Part shown: piece after piece, positions 58,539 to 64,000 of the stretch
Layout of the letters: every line of letters begins with the position of its first letter
How positions within the stretch are numbered: position 1 is the first letter of the stretch
Assembly (NCBI GenBank): GCA_963965975.1
Contig: OZ014420.1
Coordinates: forward strand, 4,490,001-4,554,000
Direction of reading: 5' to 3'
Source of the DNA: Xestospongia bergquistia
Lineage: Eukaryota > Porifera > Demospongiae > Haplosclerida > Petrosiidae
Length of the DNA stretch: 64,000 nt
Translations under genes and position numbers: made by a program
The notes under the pieces: generated by a model
Told to the model about the DNA's origin: nothing
Databases searched by the model: none
The model's input: only the letters and a program-made list of their open reading frames with translations

Positions 58539-61500
58539 ATGGAAGACGTAAAGCGACTAGCTGAAAGTTTAGGAGCCTTGCTTTCGACTGATCCATCAGA
58601 CGAACAGAAGAGAAGTTTTGATCGTTACATTCACTATGCTTCGAACAAGCAATGTCTAGAGAAAGTAATCAACTATCCAATACAGAGATATAATGGTAGG
58701 ACTTTAGTCCATATTGCAGCTGACAAAGGTCTACCTGAATACTTAGAAGTATTGTTAGCTAATGGAGGTTAGATCTCAGATAGTAACCCCATGTGATTAA
58801 TGTCTTATGCAACAGGGGATCCGAACAAGAAGTCATCATTGTCTGATCTTTGTCAAGTGAGGACAATTTTCAATGCAATTATTGTTCTGATATTGGCTTT
58901 TTCTCATTTTTAGACTCCTCTTCATTTGGCTGCCCTTCAAGGATATGCTAAATGTATTCAAATACTTATAACACATGGTGCTCAGATTAAAGTTATAAAT
59001 GCTCATAGAGTGACACCTATAGACTTGGCAAGAGGAAAAGTAAATTGTCAGGAAGCATTCATGCACACTATTGGTAAGGAATTAGTTAACTTCTGTTAAT
59101 ATCCACTCATCCATTTTAGCAAAAGTAAAAGAACCTGAAAGAAATGAAGAACAACTTCAACATGTAATGGGTAAGCAATACTATATCTCTCCTTTTCTAA
59201 TACATTTTGATCATCTTAGAATTACATGCACTTCTCAACCATGATACCACTGACTTGGATATCTTTGTCAATAAGTACTCTGCTCTTACTCCAATGGAGA
59301 AAGATTTAGGTACTCGCTGGACAGATTGGCATCAGCAGACTTTGTTAAATCAGTAAATGCATATGAATATTATGTATATGTAAATGTTTGTTTTTGCCTA
59401 ATAGAGCCATAGATAAACAATTGGTTGCTGTAGTTGAGTTTTTATTAGAACAATCACATAATCAACCACTCAGCAACCTTGGTAATGGAGACACCCCCCT
59501 CATTGCTGCCTGTCGTCATGGTAATGTAGAGATGGCAGATCTCCTCCTGATGCACTCACCTCAGCTAGTGTTTGTTTGCAACAAACAAAATGGTCTCTCT
59601 CCTCTTCATGTGAGTTGTTCCCGTGGTGACAAAGGCATGGTCCAACGAATATTAGATGCTATACAAGACCTTTATGAAAAGTGTAGGTACAAACAAGATT
59701 TGAACCAGGCAGACAAGATTGGACGCACTCCACTGTTTAATGCCTGCTATCACGGTCAACTTGAGGTAGTGAAAGAGCTACTTAAGTTTAGAGGCAAACA
59801 TCATGATAAAATTGATCTTAATGCTGAGACAGAGACAAGAAGAACTCCACTTCATGCAGCTATTGGAGCTCCAAAATTTGCTAAAGAGCTTGTTGAGTTG
59901 TTGTTATATGAGTATGAACTCAAGGTAAATGTTGAAGCCAAGCCTTCTAGTCGAGCTCAAAAATGTCTTCAAAAAATAATTGAGTCAAAAAGATCCATGA
60001 TGACTATATCTCCACAGGACTCAAAGAGGTCCCTGAAAGAGGAGTGTGAAGATAGAAAAGTCTCTCCTCCACTTTCAGACACCCCAGTTTCTATTAATTC
60101 ATATATTTCAGATGATTTTGATGCAGAGATTGGCATCACGAAACCAGAGCCTACTGTTATGCCTTTGACTCCTCGTGTCACATCTTCTCACAGAAACACA
60201 TCTCCTTGTAGCACAGGTAATCACATTTCCATACATAGCTTATTAATACATCCTATTTCTTCTACAACTGTAGCTATGGGTGTCTATCAGTCACCCAAAG
60301 GATTACTAGAGGTTTTAGATAAAAAACCACAGGATTCTATTGCATTTAGTAACATTCTTATCACTCCTTTGGCTGAGGCGTGTGTGTTTTGTAAGAAGGA
60401 AATCATTGAGATGTTAATAAATCATGGTGCTATGGACAAAAATGGTTTGGCATGCCAGATATTAGACCTTGTTCAAAGACCTAATTTCATTCAACTCATC
60501 TTGTCCAAGCAATGCCAGTTAAAGCACGATACCTCTAATAATGATCATTATAGCAAGTTATGTGACACACGCTCAATATCATTATGTCAGCTACATTGGA
60601 ATGAAAAACACCTTCGAGCAATAGATGGAAAATGGTTGACTCCAACATCACCATTTTATTCTTTTGACCTCGATCAAATGCATAGCCTTATGTGTCAACC
60701 CATTACATTCACCCAAGTGGATTACACGAATATTGTTAGTGTCTTTCTGCAGAAGAACAACCTAAAAACAGTCCCTCTAGAGCTTTTTAATTTGCCTAAT
60801 GTACAGACCATTAATATATCTTATAATAAGCTTCAGTATTTGCCTGACAAGTCTGACATAGATTTCAGAAATTTATCTTCCGAGGGTTCTGAGACTACTG
60901 ATGGTCTTTGGAATTGTTGTGAACTTCTCTTTTTGTCATTGTCTCATAACAAGTTGACTTACCTTCCATCGTGTCTATGGCTTCTACCATCTCTACAAAA
61001 ACTCAATGTTGACAACAACAATTTAAAACGTTTAAAATCTAAAGATCCCTTGGTAACTAAGGACCTCAGCCCTTCACTGACAGAAATTAATTTATCACGC
61101 AATAAACTAGACGGTTTAAACGACTTTGAAATTCTTTTTTGCCTTCCTAACATCACTAAACTAAATCTTTCTCATAATTTACTTATAAGCCTTCCTCCTA
61201 TTACTTGGCAATGTGAGTCTATACAAGAGTTGGATGTTAGCAACAACCAACTAACTGTTCTGCCATGCTGTGAAGAAGATGAATTGTGTGAAGCTAATCT
61301 TACCATTAGAAATGTAGCCTCTGATGTTTTTATGATGGCTAACCCACTAGATAACACTCGAGCTACCTTACAAGGAGACCTTGAAAGTGCTACTAAAACG
61401 AAGGACAAGTTTCGTATACAACAGGTCGATGATAAGCTGGAACAAGAGCTACCAGATGCCAGTATGGATATTGAAACGTGTGACTACTCTAGACTTACAC

Positions 61501-64000
61501 GTCTTAATTTGTCCAATAACAATTTTAGCCTCTTTCCACAGGGTCTTCCTTGCCTTGTACCAAATCTTATTGAATTAGATATCTCTAATAATCATATACA
61601 ATCCATTGACATACATTTTATACCTTGTTCACTGCGTAAATTGATCGCTAAGCAATGTGAACTTCAACATTTTGGAAACATTTTAACAGATCATCAGCTT
61701 AAGAGCATACAGAGAAGATGTTACCATGACTGTACGACCAATGTCTGCATGCATCGATCTCACTTTTCTCTCCAGTACTTGCAGACAGCTCAGCTGTCAG
61801 GAAATCACTTTAAGAGGTTCCAACTCATCAAGTGTTCATTAAAACAAACCACACAAGACCCAACTATGGATGAGATCGCATTTAGACAAAAGTGTAGTGG
61901 ACTTGATCTTCTATATCCTTCTTTAGAAGGTTTAGATTTAACACAAAATTGTCTTGAGGGGACTTTTAATCCTAACATTGGCCACCAGAGACAACTCCAA
62001 TGGATTAGACTTAGTAAAAACCCTCAACTGGAAAAACTACCACTTCAGTTTGCTCTCCTGAAAAACTCTCGCAGATTAACAGAAATTAGAATTGATAACT
62101 TGCCCAATTTAATCGAGCCTCCTCCAGAATATCATGTAAAATTACATACTGGACAACTACTGACTTATATGAGATCTAAACTTAAAGAGTAAGTCTCTAC
62201 TTTGAGGGGAACATCCTATATCATTGTTTATTATGTTACAGGTCTGTTCCTTATCGTACAATGAAACTATTCTTTATTGGGTGTGGTCGTCGTGGAAAGA
62301 CAAGTCTTCTGCGGCGACTTCAGAAACGACAACCTGGTGAAACAGAATGTACTAAGGGAATTGATATTGAGAAGTGGGCTTGTCATGGAGGAAAGGTTCG
62401 ATTTGCTTTTCAACCAAATCGTCAGCCTGTTCAATTTTTGGCATGGGACTTTGCTGGTCAGGAGGTCTACCAAGTTACTCACCAATGTTTCTATTCTCGA
62501 CGTGCACTCTATCTTGCAGTATTCCGCCTCTCTGATGGAGATGATGGTGTCAATGAACTAGAACCATGGCTGAGAAATGTTCAGGTATGTCCTGTGGTTA
62601 GTACCAGTTTCTTATCTCATATTTCTTACCATCAATAGCTTAGAGCATCTGGATGTATTGTAATAGTTGTAGGAACACATATGGATCAAGTATCTGAGAC
62701 TGAGTCTACAAGACTTGAGAAATTGGTAGGAGAAAAATACCATAGCAAAATATATCCTAAAATCGTGGGGTGTATTTCAGTAAGTTGTGTCAACACATTC
62801 AACTTTAAGAGTAACAACATTGATCGATTACGTCAGTTTATTTATCATGTCTCAGTACATCTTCGTGTCAGTCCTGCTGATGGAGTCACATGTAAGTCAC
62901 ATGCAAGTCACATGTGTGTCACTTGATACATTATCTAGTGGAATATAAAGAAGATCTGGATGAAAGCAGTCCACATGCTCTTCTTCAACAACAAATCCCA
63001 AAGTGTTTTCTGACCCTTCAAGAGAAAGTCTCAGAAGTAGTTAAAGATCTACAAGACAAGGGTAAACCTCCTGTTCTTCAGTCTACAGAGTTCAAACATC
63101 ATTTTCAACAACTCTTTGATGATGAAGAAGAACTTAATGAAGCAGTTCATTATCTTACACTTCAAGGTAATAGAGAAAATGTTGTTATTAATAATGTTTT
63201 TATTACTTTATTATACATAGGTACTTTGCTTCATTTTGACGATTACAATTTGAGAAGTCTCTATTTCTTGGATCCCCAGTGGCTAGCAAAATTAATGGCC
63301 AAACTAATTAGTCCCTCAGCTGCTGAGAATGTTAAAATGGTTAAAGGTACACACAATAGTTCAGTGTCTAGAAAGACTGTTTTCTTTTCTACCAGGAAGA
63401 ATACAAATATCTGATCTTTACATGTTCTTGCAACAAGAGAAGTTGCTCACTGATAACTGTCTCCAGCTGCTCCAAAAATTTGAAGTGGCATTATACATCA
63501 GCAAGGAGGAGGTGATTATTCCTTCCCTCATGCCGGAAGAGGGCAAATACCCAAAACTTAACAATACTGTAAATGATGTTGATGTGTCATTTGGGCATGA
63601 TGATTGTTATCTACCTCCACTTCGAAGATTATGGCTATCCAATTATATTCCTGATGGGTTTTGGCCAAGATTAATTTGTCGTATCATCAAAGATCAACAA
63701 ATCAAATCAATCTTATCATATTACGTTGAACAAGCAGAACATCAATGTCCTTTGGATTGGACTTGTTGGAGGAATGGTATTGTCTTCACTTCACATGGTC
63801 GTACCTTACTAATTGTTCATTGTCTTCTAAATCCAAGTAATGAGTGGCCAGGTCCAAACAATAGGTATATTAAATCAGTGTCTGAAAAATATCGTATAGA
63901 GACTCACATCTATATACCAGAAATGATTAATATTATCACTGAACTTGTTGATCAAAAACAGGAGATGGATTTAGAAGAGATACCAACTCCTTATGCTGTT
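58539..64000 (+). CDS. LRRK1: Ankyrin-LRR-Roc-COR (LRRK-type Roco) protein, 3' end beyond window
   Basis: Large signalling protein of the Roco family. The start is ATG 58539 (MEDVKRLAESLGALLS). Ankyrin repeats: GRTLVHIAADKGLPEYLEVL, TPLHLAALQGYAKCIQILI, GDTPLIAACRHGNVEMADLL, SPLHVSCSRGDKGMVQRIL, TPLFNACYHGQLEVVKELL and TPLHAAIG. About ten leucine-rich repeats follow (NISYNKLQYLP, LSLSHNKLTYLPS, NLSRNKLDGL, NLSHNLLISLP, DVSNNQLTVLP, NLSNNNFSLFP, DISNNHIQSID). The Roc GTPase has P-loop GCGRRGKTSLL, switch region DFAGQEVY and G4 THMDQ. COR starts near 62930 (LQQQIPKCFLTLQEKV, YFLDPQWLAKLM, YIPDGFWPRLICRII). The ankyrin-LRR-Roc-COR order matches LRRK1; the kinase would lie beyond the edge and is not visible. 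A single exon of ~2.8 kb (from ~59405 to 62189) carries most of the repeats. Confidence 0.88.

Noticed and set aside
1-64000. tRNA, rRNA, viral or toxin-system genes
   Set aside because: Scanned by eye for cloverleaf-type A/B boxes, rRNA cores, reverse-transcriptase, integrase, capsid and toxin motifs; none seen. A tRNAscan and Rfam run would be needed to exclude small RNAs hidden in introns.

Overview
The window looks like nuclear DNA of an early-branching animal with a compact genome. A demosponge such as Amphimedon is my best guess. Reasons: AT-rich sequence; genes packed 50-400 bp apart on alternating strands; many introns of only 45-100 bp with GT-AG ends; and an animal-type gene set (EFR3, SNX27, SERINC, furin-type convertase, RIT GTPase, LRRK-type Roco protein, AAGAB). 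The species is inference; the gene identities rest on motifs and remembered family sequences.

Layout. 1-5076: importin-11 (+, 5' end missing). 5178-7207: SLC25A46 (-), head-to-head with KGD4/MRPS36 (+, 7258-8456), only 50 bp between start codons. 8530-10610: RGP1 (-), divergent from a REEP5-type ER-shaping gene (+, 10788-12813). 12948-16058: LRRC49 (-). 16428-19019: SERINC (-). 19302-21955: SNX27 (-). 22312-24242: NSA2 (+). 24359-28064: EFR3 (-). 29266-33756 and 34401-39430: two tandem furin-like proprotein convertases (+), with 3 and 10 cysteine-rich repeats. 39731-42385: RIT-type Ras GTPase (+). 42621-46982: ubiquilin (-). 47164-48957 and 51290-53086: two near-identical intronless purple acid phosphatases (+), alternating with broken copies of AAGAB (49121-51213) and the intact AAGAB (-, 53221-55158). 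58539-64000: ankyrin-LRR-Roc-COR protein of the LRRK family (+), running off the window.

The genes are housekeeping and signalling genes with no operon logic. The links are positional: shared promoters (two mitochondrial genes from one 50-bp gap; RGP1/REEP5; ubiquilin/phosphatase) and recent local duplication. The most unusual parts are 28-42 kb and 47-55 kb. In the first, the tandem convertases are separated by a patchwork holding a stray fragment of EFR3 (from the left flank) and of RIT (from the right flank). In the second, a phosphatase plus the 3' part of AAGAB has been copied, leaving AAGAB relics. Two small inverted-repeat transposon-like elements, several minisatellites, one perfect cruciform-type palindrome and a recurring GGCGYGGTCA promoter word complete the picture. 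I found no tRNA, rRNA, CRISPR array, viral element or bacterial-type system.
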